64,000 nucleotides of DNA from Anaerolineales bacterium (lineage in GTDB: Bacteria > Chloroflexota > Anaerolineae > Anaerolineales > E44-bin32), in NCBI GenBank assembly GCA_029210945.1, contig JARGGH010000001.1, positions 113,172 through 177,171 on the forward strand. The letters are read 5' to 3'. Shown piece by piece: positions 26,187 to 35,146 of the stretch. Numbering within the stretch: the first letter of the stretch is position 1; every line of letters begins with the position of its first letter. The position numbers were made by a program, and so were the translations under genes. Below the pieces are notes generated by a model that saw only the letters and a program-made list of their open reading frames with translations, was not told the origin of the DNA and ran no database searches.

Positions 26187-27536
26187 ATGTCATTACCCAG
26201 GAGTCCGGTTAGGACGTCGAACGTCAATGACCGACCAACCACGTCCAACCTTCGGTTTGTCCCACCCCCGATCAGCAGAATTACGGATACTGGCCTGTCG
26301 CAATTATGGCTGCAGGACCTGGCGCTGAAGATCCTCTATTTCAGCGGATATATGACCGGTTTCAAAGTTGCCGAAGCGATGCGTCTGCCGTTTGCCGGAA
26401 TTGTAGACCAGATCCTCGAAGCATTGAAGCGCGAGAAATTTGTCGAGGTCAAATCGCAGGTGGGATTTGGAGAGGGCTCATACCAGTATGCAATTACCAG
26501 CGCTGGCATCGCCCGCGCCCGCGAGGCGCTTGATCGCAGCCAGTACGCCGGTGCGGCCCCCGTGCCTCTCTCTGTGTATAACGAATCCATTCGCAGACAG
26601 AGCCGTGGCCGGCCTACCGTTTACGAACATGTCATGCGGGACGCGCTCGAGGAGCTCGTTCTCTCTGAGAAAACATTCAACCAAGTGGGCCCGGCGGTGA
26701 ACTCGGGCACGTCAATATTTCTTTACGGCCCACCTGGAAACGGGAAGACCTCCATCGCCCGCGCGATCGGCAATATCCTCCTCCAAGAAGATATGTATAT
26801 ACCCTTCGCCATCGATATCGACGGGCAGGTTGTTAAACTATATGACTCCGTAAACCACCAGCTCTCGCCGGATGAGGAGATCGCGCAGGAAGGGACGGGG
26901 ACACTAAAGACTGGATCCAAGCGCGATCCGAGGTGGGTACGAATTCGCCGGCCTTTTGTCGTCACAGGCGGCGAGTTGACGATGCCTGGTCTCGATCTCG
27001 TTTTTGATGATGTGAATAAATTCTACGAAGCACCTTTCCAGGTCAAAGCGAATGGCGGCGTCTTTCTGATTGACGACTTCGGAAGACAGCAGGTCAGACC
27101 GCGCGATCTACTTAATCGCTGGATTGTGCCCCTCGAAAACCGGATCGATTACCTGGCGCTGCACACCGGACGGAAGGTTGAGGTCCCATTCGACGTTCTG
27201 GTGGTATTCTCAACAAACCTTCCACCTAAGGATCTTGTCGATGAAGCGTTCCTGCGCCGTTTAAGGCACAAGATTGAGGTCGAAGATCCCTCCTACGAGG
27301 CGTATCGGGAGATTTTCAAACGAACGGCTGTGCATAAAGGTGTCGAGTATTCCGATAGTGGGTTGGCGTATCTGCTGCAGGAATGGTATATCAAACGCAA
27401 CAGAAAATTGAGGGCTTCTCACCCACGCGATATTTGCGATCAAATCCTTGATATTTCTCGCTATACCAACAAGGATCCAGGTATGTCAAAAGATCTGCTT
27501 AACCGCGCCGCGGAGGCGTACTTCGTAGAGATTTAA
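26187..27536 (+). CDS. AAA+ ATPase with N-terminal winged-helix domain
   Basis: This 449-residue soluble protein has about 130 N-terminal residues resembling a winged-helix domain (GYMTGFKVAEAM ... VEVKSQVGFGEGSYQYAITSAG). The AAA+ module follows, with Walker A GPPGNGKTS near 180, Walker B FLIDDFGRQQ near 290, sensor 1 FSTNLPP near 338 and the arginine finger region in FLRRLRHK. A GGAG ribosome site precedes ATG 26187. The stop overlaps the next start (TAATG). Its role is unknown. A chaperone-like or MoxR-like remodelling role, or a regulatory one, is possible. Confidence 0.8.
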   Translation: MSLPRSPVRTSNVNDRPTTSNLRFVPPPISRITDTGLSQLWLQDLALKILYFSGYMTGFKVAEAMRLPFAGIVDQILEALKREKFVEVKSQVGFGEGSYQYAITSAGIARAREALDRSQYAGAAPVPLSVYNESIRRQSRGRPTVYEHVMRDALEELVLSEKTFNQVGPAVNSGTSIFLYGPPGNGKTSIARAIGNILLQEDMYIPFAIDIDGQVVKLYDSVNHQLSPDEEIAQEGTGTLKTGSKRDPRWVRIRRPFVVTGGELTMPGLDLVFDDVNKFYEAPFQVKANGGVFLIDDFGRQQVRPRDLLNRWIVPLENRIDYLALHTGRKVEVPFDVLVVFSTNLPPKDLVDEAFLRRLRHKIEVEDPSYEAYREIFKRTAVHKGVEYSDSGLAYLLQEWYIKRNRKLRASHPRDICDQILDISRYTNKDPGMSKDLLNRAAEAYFVEI

Positions 27537-28303
27537 TGGCGACCGAAGACTATCGCTGGAAATCCGATGCCCCGCTGGTAATCGCCCATCGCGGGGCTTC
27601 TTCAATTGCCCCGGAGAGTACGCTCCACGCTTTCCGCTGCGCCGTCGAAGGCGGCGCGGATGCAGTTGAAATGGATCTAAAACTTTCCCGTGACGGCGTT
27701 ATCGTCGTGCATCACGACCAAAGTCTGGATCGGACGACAGATGGGAAGGGATTCGTCGCCGATTGGACCTGGTCCGAACTGAGCCGGCTGGATGCCGGGA
27801 TCCATTACGGAGCAGAATTTTTATCCGCCGGCATCCCCCGACTGCAGGACGTTTTTGACGAGATGGGGGATCGACTGCTGTACAATTTGGAGTTGACTGA
27901 GTACCGGCGCCCGTTCACTTCGCTGACGGAAGACACCGTCGAACTGGTCAGAGCGTACGACCTGGAAGAATGTGTGCTCTACTCGTCATTTAGCCCGATC
28001 GAGTTGTTCAGGGCAGCCAGGCTCGTCGATCGTGAAAGACTGGCCTTGTTGGTGCACGAGAGAACCCCCGCGTTCACACGTGCCTTGATGCGTTGGATTA
28101 CACCGCATGCATTCTTCCATCCAAGTGATGAAATGACGACGCAGCAGCTCATTGATCAGTCTCATGCAGGCGGAAAGAGTGTGAATGTCTGGACGGTAAA
28201 CGAACACGATCGAATGCGAGATTTGTTTGAATGGGGTGCCGATGGCCTCATCACGGATGCGCCTGATATCGCCTGCCGCATCCGCGCCGAGTTGGAGAGC
28301 TAA
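27536..28303 (+). CDS. Glycerophosphodiester phosphodiesterase
   Basis: This 255-residue GDPD TIM-barrel enzyme hydrolyses glycerophosphodiesters to glycerol-3-phosphate and an alcohol. It has the signature AHRGASSIAPESTLHAF with its catalytic His, the metal-binding AVEMDLKLSRDGVIVVHHD with the second His, and the late VNVWTVNEHDRM strand. There is no signal peptide, so it is cytosolic, like UgpQ. It is translationally coupled to the AAA+ ATPase. Its product could feed the glpAB dehydrogenase encoded elsewhere in this window. Confidence 0.93.
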   Translation: MATEDYRWKSDAPLVIAHRGASSIAPESTLHAFRCAVEGGADAVEMDLKLSRDGVIVVHHDQSLDRTTDGKGFVADWTWSELSRLDAGIHYGAEFLSAGIPRLQDVFDEMGDRLLYNLELTEYRRPFTSLTEDTVELVRAYDLEECVLYSSFSPIELFRAARLVDRERLALLVHERTPAFTRALMRWITPHAFFHPSDEMTTQQLIDQSHAGGKSVNVWTVNEHDRMRDLFEWGADGLITDAPDIACRIRAELES

Positions 28304-28313
28304 AATAAAAATC

Positions 28314-29135
28314 ATGGTTGAGTCCTGGGCTGTTGACGAATTGATCAGTGTGTGCATTTCCCGGCAGGTTCGTGATGGTGATGTACTCGCCCAGGGTCTC
28401 GCAACACCGCTCGTGGCGGCCGGTTATTTGCTCGCATGGCATACGCACGCGCCACATGCATATTTCGCCTCCGCGATCGGCCAAACGGTCTGCCGGGAGG
28501 GCGCGCCGCTTGGGATTGCCAGCGTCGAATCCCTGTGGCTGGATAGAGCCATGAGTTCATTCGGGTTTGTGCAGGCTGCGGCCGACTTATTGCCCAGCGT
28601 AAAGCCGAAAGAGTTTTTTCGACCGGGACAGGTTGATGTTCATGGCAATTTTAATAACATTGCGATCGGAAAGGATTACAGGCATCCACGCCTGCGCCTC
28701 CCGGGAACGGGTGGGATCCCGGATGTAACCACATACATGCCGGAGATTTATCTCTATGTCCCCAGACATTCAAGGGTGACATTTGTATCTGAGCTGGATT
28801 ACCTTTCTGGTTTAGGTCACCACGCAGAGCGGGTGCGCGGCGGTGGACCGGTGTACTTGATTTCAGACCTGGGGCAGTTTGACTTTAATGATGGACGAAT
28901 GCGCTTATTTCGCCGTCACCCGGGAGTCGGATTGGAGCGGATCAAGGCGAAAACTGGTTTTGCGTTTGATGTGATGAACCCCCTTCGAGAAACTGAACCG
29001 CCCAACCAGGAAGAGCTCAACTTACTTCGGAAAGTCATCGATCCCCTGGGCATTCGGAAACTTGAATTGCTCTCGGGTCACCGGCGGCGAGAGGCGCTGC
29101 GAAAAGCGCTGGACGCCGAAGCGCTTTTCGCATAG
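28314..29135 (+). CDS. CoA-transferase beta subunit (GctB/IpdB-like), orphan
   Basis: This 273-residue class I CoA-transferase small subunit has a beginning (VDELISVCISRQVRDGDVLAQGLATPLVAAGYLLA) that matches the family's N-terminal beta-alpha unit, and GGGPVYLISDLGQFDF is the later core strand. The partner alpha subunit normally lies just upstream, but here the preceding gene is the phosphodiesterase. Either alpha is elsewhere, or the protein has lost transferase activity. The catalytic Glu of the family is not obvious. TAAAAT, overlapping the previous stop, stands seven bases before the ATG. Confidence 0.75.
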   Translation: MVESWAVDELISVCISRQVRDGDVLAQGLATPLVAAGYLLAWHTHAPHAYFASAIGQTVCREGAPLGIASVESLWLDRAMSSFGFVQAAADLLPSVKPKEFFRPGQVDVHGNFNNIAIGKDYRHPRLRLPGTGGIPDVTTYMPEIYLYVPRHSRVTFVSELDYLSGLGHHAERVRGGGPVYLISDLGQFDFNDGRMRLFRRHPGVGLERIKAKTGFAFDVMNPLRETEPPNQEELNLLRKVIDPLGIRKLELLSGHRRREALRKALDAEALFA

Positions 29136-29167
29136 TCATTAATCGCTGCATGAAAATATCCGCTACC

Positions 29168-29196
29168 TTGTTAGGGGGTCAGACGATAGGTATACT
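29168..29196 (+). promoter_or_regulatory. Sigma-70-type promoter, leaderless GH3 gene
   Basis: TTGTTA (29168-29173), a 17-bp spacer and TATACT (29191-29196). The ATG is at 29205, so transcription would start one or two bases before the start codon. Confidence 0.6.
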
Positions 29197-29204
29197 TCAA
29201 AAAG

Positions 29205-32000
29205 ATGTCTAGATTTTCCGTTTTTCTACTCTTGCTGATTGGGTTTACGCTGGCTGCCGGACCATCACCGGTGGTCAATCAGCAGCAAGATCCAGCAGCC
29301 GAAATCCTCTCCCGTATGTCACCCGAGGAGAGGGTGGGGCAGTTATTTCTAATTACATTCCAGGGGTCAGATTTCAACGAAGATTCACCGATTTACGATT
29401 TGATTGTTAACCATCACATCTCGGGCGTAATTCTTGACAGGGAGAATGACAATTTTGTCGCTTCGCCTGATACGCTGTCAGGATTGAGCGAGCTGACCGG
29501 GAAGTTGCAAAACCTCAACCGCGAAGTGTCCTTGCTCGGAATTATTCCCGACCCGCAGGAACCCGATAATCCTCCGTCTGTCTATGTCCCGCTTTTTATA
29601 ACGATGGAGCTATCCTCCAGCAACGGCATGTACAGCCAGATTCTCGAAGGGCTCTCGGACGTCCCTGTTCAAATGGCGATCGGGGCGACGTGGGATCCTT
29701 CAATGGCGTTTCAAGCTGGCTCGACAATCGGTCGTGAATTCGAGGCGCTCGGGATAAATCTACTGGTTGCTCCTTCGCTTGATGTCCTGGAAGATACGCG
29801 TGTTTCTCAAGCCGGTGATATTGGCGTACAGAGCTTCGGTGGGGATCCGTTCTGGGTAAGCCAGATGGGCTCGGCGTTCATCGCCGGCGTGCACACGGCC
29901 ACCGAGGGTTCAATGGGCGTGGTTGCAACGCACTTTCCCGGGCTCGGAAGCAGCGACCGATCGTCGGATCAGGAGGTCGCCACAGTCCGAAAATCGTTGG
30001 AGCAGCTCAAGCAGATTGAGTTGACCCCATTTTTCGCCGTAGCAGGGACCGCCCCGGGGGATGCGCCCGAGACAGCTGATGGCTTCATGACCTCGCATAT
30101 TCGCTACCAGGGCTTTACAGGCAATATACGCGCCACGACCCGACCGGTTAGCCTAGACCCCCAGGCGTTCTCGCAGCTCATGGCTCTGGAGCCGCTATCG
30201 ATGTGGAGAGAAGGGGGCGGTATTGCGCTCAGCGATGCGCTCGGAGCCCGCTCAATCCGCCGGTTCAGTGATCCTCTAGAGCTTTCGTTTCAGCCTCACC
30301 TGGTTGCGCGCGACGCTTTTCTGGCTGGGAATGACTTGTTGTGGATTGAAGATTTTCAAAACCCTGAAGACCCTGATGAATACGCGACGGTCCTTTCGAC
30401 GCTCTCATTTTTCACAACAAAATATCTGGAGGATCCCGGTTTCGCACAACGAGTTGACCGGTCGGTATTGAGAATATTGCGTCTCAAATTGAGGCTCTTT
30501 GGCAACTTTGAATCGCCGGGCATCTTCGAACCAACTGCTGATTTCGCTGAGATTGGTTCGGATCTAGAAACATCCCCTGAAATTGCGGCACGTTCAGCGA
30601 CTCTGATTAACCCCGATCAGGACGAAATTGATGATCGAGTCGGCGGAAAGCCCAGGATTGGCGAGCGGATCGTGTTTTTTACGGATGCGCGACTTGTCCG
30701 GCAATGCACAGGCTGCGAGCCCGAAACCGTGATGCCCATCACAGCGCTCGAATCGTCGGTTGTTCGGCTCTTTGGCCCGAGCGGAACGGGGGAGGTGGGG
30801 GCGTGGAACCTGCGCTCGTTCTCGATGGCCGACCTGGCAAATTACCTCGGTGTTCCACCTACAACCGTTCCGGTGGTACCTCTGAGCGCGGCGGATGATG
30901 TCGATCAAGCCATTCGTTTCGCTGATTGGCTCGTATTTTCAGTACTGGACATTAGGGACGAAACGTATGGCAGCGAGGCGCTGAAATTGATGCTGGACCA
31001 GCGCCCCGATCTAGCGCGCGATAAAAAGCTGGTCGTCTTCGCTCACGATATTCCTTATATCCTCGATGCAACCGACATCAGCAAAGTAGATATATTTTAC
31101 GCACTCTATGATAGCTCGAGCGCGTTTGTTGACATGGCTGCCAAGCTTTTGTTTTTGGAGGATAGTGCTGAGGGCGCTTCACCGGTTAGTGTTCCGGGCA
31201 TCGGCTATGATCTAATCACCGTCACGTCTCCCAACCCAGAACAAATTATCCAATTATTCCTGAGCAGAGGAACCGTCGAGGAGGGTGAGGGGGTTGAGGA
31301 AGAGGCGGAGGGTTTTCAGGTTGGCGATGTCATTTCGGTCGTTGCCGGACCGATCGTCGACGCTAATGGCAATCCGGTGCCCGATAGGACGCCGGTCGAA
31401 TTCATTGTTTCGCAGCAGGTCGAGGGCATACCAAGTTACACACTTGTGTCGAACACTTCCCGGGGGGTAGCTCAAGCAAGCGTCCCGTTAGATCGCACTG
31501 GTCTGATCTCGATCGTTGCTCAGAGCGGTCAGGCGCGCAGGTCGCAAACCCTGCAGTTAAATGTTCAGCAAGATATCCCTGCAGTTGCAACGGTCATCTC
31601 TCCCACGCCATTACCCACATCAACCGTTGGGCCCACGGTCACACCCGCTTCCCCGACCCCAACCGCTATCTCGGAACCGCCCCGGGGCAGTGATCCCGAA
31701 TCTGTGGATGACATGGTGGGATTTGGGGATCTGGTTACCGGGCTGGTCGCTGCAGCCGCGGTCAGCGTGGTAGGCTGGTACCTCGCTGAACAGAACGGAA
31801 GGCTGAACGTTTATCGCGTCAGAATCACGCTGATTACATTTGCTGCCGCGATGCTCGGATACAATTATCTTGCGCTTTCGCTGCCCGGAAGCATGGCTAT
31901 ACTTGATAGCACCGGCGCAGGCGGAGTCTTCCTGATCAGCCTGCTGACCGGATCCATTGGATTGATCGCTAGTTATAGGATCCTGAGTCGGGACTTATAG
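29205..32000 (+). CDS. Exported GH3-like (beta-N-acetylhexosaminidase-like) protein with C-terminal membrane anchor
   Basis: This 931-residue protein has a signal peptide (residues 1-22) followed by a glycoside hydrolase family 3 barrel. It has MSPEERVGQLFLITFQG, the THFPGLG loop (242-248) and IALSDALGA with the nucleophile-position Asp near 344. The usual NagZ acid/base D-[ST]-H is D-Q-E here (255-257), and the second His of the loop is Leu. A second domain (about 460-680), an Ig-like region with a Pro/Thr-rich linker, and three C-terminal membrane helices (about 847-925) follow. It may act on cell-wall sugars, or be an inactive binding derivative. Confidence 0.75.
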   Translation: MSRFSVFLLLLIGFTLAAGPSPVVNQQQDPAAEILSRMSPEERVGQLFLITFQGSDFNEDSPIYDLIVNHHISGVILDRENDNFVASPDTLSGLSELTGKLQNLNREVSLLGIIPDPQEPDNPPSVYVPLFITMELSSSNGMYSQILEGLSDVPVQMAIGATWDPSMAFQAGSTIGREFEALGINLLVAPSLDVLEDTRVSQAGDIGVQSFGGDPFWVSQMGSAFIAGVHTATEGSMGVVATHFPGLGSSDRSSDQEVATVRKSLEQLKQIELTPFFAVAGTAPGDAPETADGFMTSHIRYQGFTGNIRATTRPVSLDPQAFSQLMALEPLSMWREGGGIALSDALGARSIRRFSDPLELSFQPHLVARDAFLAGNDLLWIEDFQNPEDPDEYATVLSTLSFFTTKYLEDPGFAQRVDRSVLRILRLKLRLFGNFESPGIFEPTADFAEIGSDLETSPEIAARSATLINPDQDEIDDRVGGKPRIGERIVFFTDARLVRQCTGCEPETVMPITALESSVVRLFGPSGTGEVGAWNLRSFSMADLANYLGVPPTTVPVVPLSAADDVDQAIRFADWLVFSVLDIRDETYGSEALKLMLDQRPDLARDKKLVVFAHDIPYILDATDISKVDIFYALYDSSSAFVDMAAKLLFLEDSAEGASPVSVPGIGYDLITVTSPNPEQIIQLFLSRGTVEEGEGVEEEAEGFQVGDVISVVAGPIVDANGNPVPDRTPVEFIVSQQVEGIPSYTLVSNTSRGVAQASVPLDRTGLISIVAQSGQARRSQTLQLNVQQDIPAVATVISPTPLPTSTVGPTVTPASPTPTAISEPPRGSDPESVDDMVGFGDLVTGLVAAAAVSVVGWYLAEQNGRLNVYRVRITLITFAAAMLGYNYLALSLPGSMAILDSTGAGGVFLISLLTGSIGLIASYRILSRDL

Positions 32001-32015
32001 AGCTGATGGGGGCGA

Positions 32016-32996
32016 TTAGGTGAAAGTCGCAAGAAACGCGACCAGCGTGAGCAGGGCTGCTGCGCCGAAAAGCCACTGATCGATGCGGTCTTCGAGCATT
32101 CCGCTGATTGACTCCGCGATTGGCTTTGCTTGAGAGATCGGGAACACAAGATCCCTCGACCTTAATGCAGATTTGAATTCCTCGATACTTGAAGGTCTCT
32201 CGTCCGGATGGAGCGCCATCGCCCATAAGATCACTTCGCTAAGATTTCTTCCGATCTCAGGGTTGATGTGATGTGGTTTCGGCAACGTGCCGGGTCGCAG
32301 AAAGCGGTGTTTGGCCTCATGCGGTGGAGTATTGGTCAGGAGATGATAAAGGGTTGCGCCAAACGCGTAGATGTCGCTGCGCGAATCAGTGTGGCCCTCG
32401 TCGCCGCCGTACTGCTCCAACGGCGTATAGAGAGCTGTTCCGCGCCCCTGAATGACGGTGATTGTCATTTCGTCAGGGATCATCTGTTTAACAAGACCGA
32501 AATCGACCAGCTTTAATCTTCCCTGGGGTGTCAATTTCAAGTTCGAAGGTTTGATATCCCGGTGAATAACCGGAGGATCCTGGCTGTGCAGATATTGCAG
32601 CGCATCGGCAAGTTGATCGGCCCACGAGAGAACATCATCGACTGGTAAAAAAGTGTTTCTCCGTCTGGACTTGTCCATCAGCGTTTTCAAGTCATCGCCC
32701 GGCACAAAGTCCATGACGAGATAATCGAGATTGGCCTCGGTAAAATAGTCGGAGACCTTAGGGAGGGTAGGGTGATCCAGTTGTGCCAGAACTGATGCCT
32801 CCCGGTAGAACTGATCCCTGCTTTGTTGAATCAGTGGGTCTGGAAGCCCTTCTTCTTGTTGGACTTCCTTGATCGCACATTGGCGTCCTCGGAGACGGTT
32901 GTCTGAAGCCAGGTATATCGAACCCATCCCGCCCTTGCCGATGGGTTTTTGAATTATGTAACGATCCTTGAGCACGAATCCTTGCTCGAGGGGCAT
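32016..32996 (-). CDS. Hanks-type Ser/Thr protein kinase with C-terminal membrane anchor
   Basis: This 326-residue protein has a complete kinase core: glycine loop GKGGMGSIYLA near 20, catalytic Lys in CAIKEV near 43, HRDIKPSN near 146-153, DFG near 165-167, a long activation loop with Thr residues, and DIYAFGATLYHLLT. A single membrane helix ends the protein, so the kinase faces the cytoplasm with no external sensor domain. The ATG at 32996 with AAGGAAGAG upstream is preferred over a TTG at 33002. It is divergent from an FHA-domain regulator gene, which is a likely phosphorylation partner. Confidence 0.93.
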   Translation of the reverse strand: MPLEQGFVLKDRYIIQKPIGKGGMGSIYLASDNRLRGRQCAIKEVQQEEGLPDPLIQQSRDQFYREASVLAQLDHPTLPKVSDYFTEANLDYLVMDFVPGDDLKTLMDKSRRRNTFLPVDDVLSWADQLADALQYLHSQDPPVIHRDIKPSNLKLTPQGRLKLVDFGLVKQMIPDEMTITVIQGRGTALYTPLEQYGGDEGHTDSRSDIYAFGATLYHLLTNTPPHEAKHRFLRPGTLPKPHHINPEIGRNLSEVILWAMALHPDERPSSIEEFKSALRSRDLVFPISQAKPIAESISGMLEDRIDQWLFGAAALLTLVAFLATFT

Positions 32997-33143
32997 GGGC
33001 AAATCTCTTCCTTGCCGTCAGTCAGGATCAGGGGTGTAAACCCATAAAGATCGGCGTGGCGGACCCTGATTGTAGGCTTGCGTAGAATCTTGCTACTTGC
33101 ATTATACTCTGATAAATTGGCCAAAATCGATGCGGGAGACAGC

Positions 33144-33815
33144 ATGCAGCACAGGACTGAGGAAACCCCATTCCTGGTCGCACCTACGGGTGAATTGCGC
33201 GGAGAGCGCTGGCAGTTGACCAAGGATCGCTTCGTGATCGGTCGCGATCCCGAATGCGATCTTGTGGTTGCTGATCGCCAGGTCTCGCGTGAGCATGTGG
33301 AAATCCGAAAAAGCGATGCTGGCTACGTTATCGAAGATCTCAACAGCAAAAATGGCACTCACTTAAACGGCGTGAGGTTGAAAACCCCGTCTCTTTTGCA
33401 AGATGGAGATGAGATTCAGGTTGCGTTCGCGATTAAGCTCTCCTTCGTCGGCTCCGAGGCCACCTTGCCGTTGACCCTCGATGAAGGTACTCTTGATGGG
33501 GCGCGCTTGCTGCGTATAGAAATTCAAGCACACAGAGTCTGGATCGGAGATGAAGAGGTAGACCCGCCGCTATCGCCACCACAATTCAGATTGCTGGAAC
33601 TCCTCCACCAGAACTTCACTCGAGTCGTCACACGGGAGGAAATCGCTGAACATGTCTGGCCGGGCACGCATGGCGTAGGCGTATCGGATCAGGCGATCGA
33701 TGCCCTCATTCGTCGACTCCGTGATCGTCTGGCGGACATTAATCCAGATCAAGAGTTCATCGTCACCGTGCGTGGACATGGTTTTCGGCTGCACAACCCG
33801 CTGCGTGCAGAATAA
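33144..33815 (+). CDS. FHA domain plus OmpR-type winged-helix regulator
   Basis: This 223-residue protein has an N-terminal FHA domain (about residues 22-95). IGRDPECDLVV, SREHVEI and NSKNGTHLNG carry the conserved Gly-Arg, Ser-His and Asn phosphothreonine-binding residues. A C-terminal OmpR/PhoB-type winged helix follows (about 145-220, LSPPQFRLLELL ... VSDQAIDALIRRLRDRL ... TVRGHGFRL). This joins a phosphothreonine reader to a DNA-binding domain, the reverse order of mycobacterial EmbR. GGGAG lies six bases before the ATG. It presumably reads phosphorylation by the divergent kinase. Confidence 0.9.
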   Translation: MQHRTEETPFLVAPTGELRGERWQLTKDRFVIGRDPECDLVVADRQVSREHVEIRKSDAGYVIEDLNSKNGTHLNGVRLKTPSLLQDGDEIQVAFAIKLSFVGSEATLPLTLDEGTLDGARLLRIEIQAHRVWIGDEEVDPPLSPPQFRLLELLHQNFTRVVTREEIAEHVWPGTHGVGVSDQAIDALIRRLRDRLADINPDQEFIVTVRGHGFRLHNPLRAE

Positions 33816-33817
33816 AG

Positions 33818-33842
33818 AAAATGCCCGCGTGCGGGCATTTTC
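33818..33842. terminator. Bidirectional terminator shared by the FHA gene and ssrA
   Basis: A ten-base-pair stem (33818-33827 with 33832-33841) encloses a four-base loop. It is preceded by A-rich and followed by T-rich sequence on both strands. It lies 2 nt after the FHA-gene stop on plus, and 7 nt after the mature tmRNA 3' end on minus. Confidence 0.9.
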
Positions 33843-33848
33843 ATATTT

Positions 33849-34245
33849 TGGTGGAGATGGCGGGATTCGAACCCGCGTCCGAAGGATTCTGCTTACAAAC
33901 ATCTACAAGCTTAGTTGATGTATTGTTCTCGTCACACGGCAGCCCCTCAACAAGGCATTCCTTGTGACCAGCCGCTTGGATCCGAAAATCCTCTTAGCCC
34001 TGGATCGCGGCGTTCTCGGGCGCAGCCTTGCCATTCTGTCACCGTTGCCCCAGCCGGCAAGGCCTGGCGGGACAGGGTGGGTCTACCTGGGTAGACCGGA
34101 GCTCTGTGTTCTACAGCTTACGCTGCTACTGGCAGAGCCGCAAAGTCAGTGCGATTGGCACTTTAAAGTACGCTGATTTTACGAGCTCGGCGTCTCTCGG
34201 CTTGCAGTTTGCAGCACTCCGCCTCCGTCGATACCTTTCATCCCC
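33849..34245 (-). ncRNA. ssrA: tmRNA
   Basis: This RNA rescues stalled ribosomes together with SmpB. The 5' end GGGGATGAAAGG...CGACGG pairs with the 3' end CATCTCC followed by ACCA, and the T arm GCGGGTTCGAATCCCGC is next to it. The tag frame runs from 34159 to the TAA at 34120-34118 and encodes ANRTDFAALPVAA, with the expected Ala-Asn start and Ala-Ala end for Clp-type proteases. Several hairpins in the middle fit the pseudoknot region. The total is about 397 nt in one piece. Confidence 0.95.
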
Positions 34246-34260
34246 TTGAGGTTCAAACAC

Positions 34261-34266
34261 ATTATA
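34261..34266 (-). promoter_or_regulatory. -10 element of ssrA
   Basis: A perfect TATAAT on the minus strand lies 15 nt upstream of the mature 5' end, leaving a short 5' precursor to be trimmed by RNase P. The -35 is poor. Confidence 0.6.
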
Positions 34267-34357
34267 ACAGAAAATTCAAGCAATGCGCATAGCCACATCA
34301 TGGTGCAATGGCTATTTTTCAACTAACTTTGAAATAATTAAGGCTATACGCATACAG

Positions 34358-35146
34358 CTACCATTCTGCGCCGGGGAAAGTATCAACTTCGGCTTTCTTT
34401 CCAACGATCTTATACATTGTGACGTCCGAATAAGGTTTCCCCATGACGCCGTCGTGCAACGCCCAGCTTCGTCCCCTGATTGAATTGGCAAAGCGGGGAC
34501 GCCTGAAAGGGGTGGAGCTATCAAGTTTTTCAAAATACATGCCCCCTGGCTGAAACCCTTCGTGGATATTTTCCATCAATCTTCGACCTTGCTGGTACCG
34601 GAAACCATAGCGCTCGAAAATAATTGCGTTGTGATAATAAAGCGGTTCGTTGAAGTAAAGATCATGCCCCAGAGAGGTGACAAATAGTTCAAACGAATTG
34701 ATTGCATCCTCTAATAGCCTTAAACCGCGGCGGACTTGTCCCGGCGCAAGGCCAGCATCTAAAGCGAGCTTTTCCGCTTCAATATTTCGCTTGAAAATAC
34801 CAAATTTGGTCGGGGTTCCATCTGGCATACGATCGACGTCAAATCGAGGTGAGGCAGGATCGTTGACGATGTAAAGCAGAACATGAATCTGGCCGTTCAT
34901 CGTATCGGCAAGGTGCGCATAAAGGAGCGGATCTTCGGCTCCAAATTTGTGACGCAGATCCAGGACCACATCTGTTGATCCCGATCGGCATTTCATCGTC
35001 AATAAATCCCGTCCTTGCGGATCTTGAAAATCGTGACTTATGTTGAAGAGCTGCATCATCTTGTCCGGGATGAAGCGTCGATAAATCGCGACTTTCTGAT
35101 TTTCGGGCAGCAGGTTTACAGAGGCAATCGAGCGCGGAGAGCTCAT
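34358..35146 (-). CDS. Conserved-looking hypothetical protein between smpB and ssrA
   Basis: I do not recognise this 262-residue soluble protein. It has alternating alpha/beta character with no signal or membrane segment. The stretch AIIFERYGFRYQQGRRLM resembles the Y-x-x-x-GF element near the end of GNAT acetyltransferases, but the acetyl-CoA loop is not evident. Its ATG overlaps the smpB stop (ATGA), so it is co-translated with smpB, and ssrA follows on the same strand. A link to ribosome rescue is suggested by position only. Confidence 0.6.
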   Translation of the reverse strand: MSSPRSIASVNLLPENQKVAIYRRFIPDKMMQLFNISHDFQDPQGRDLLTMKCRSGSTDVVLDLRHKFGAEDPLLYAHLADTMNGQIHVLLYIVNDPASPRFDVDRMPDGTPTKFGIFKRNIEAEKLALDAGLAPGQVRRGLRLLEDAINSFELFVTSLGHDLYFNEPLYYHNAIIFERYGFRYQQGRRLMENIHEGFQPGGMYFEKLDSSTPFRRPRFANSIRGRSWALHDGVMGKPYSDVTMYKIVGKKAEVDTFPGAEW

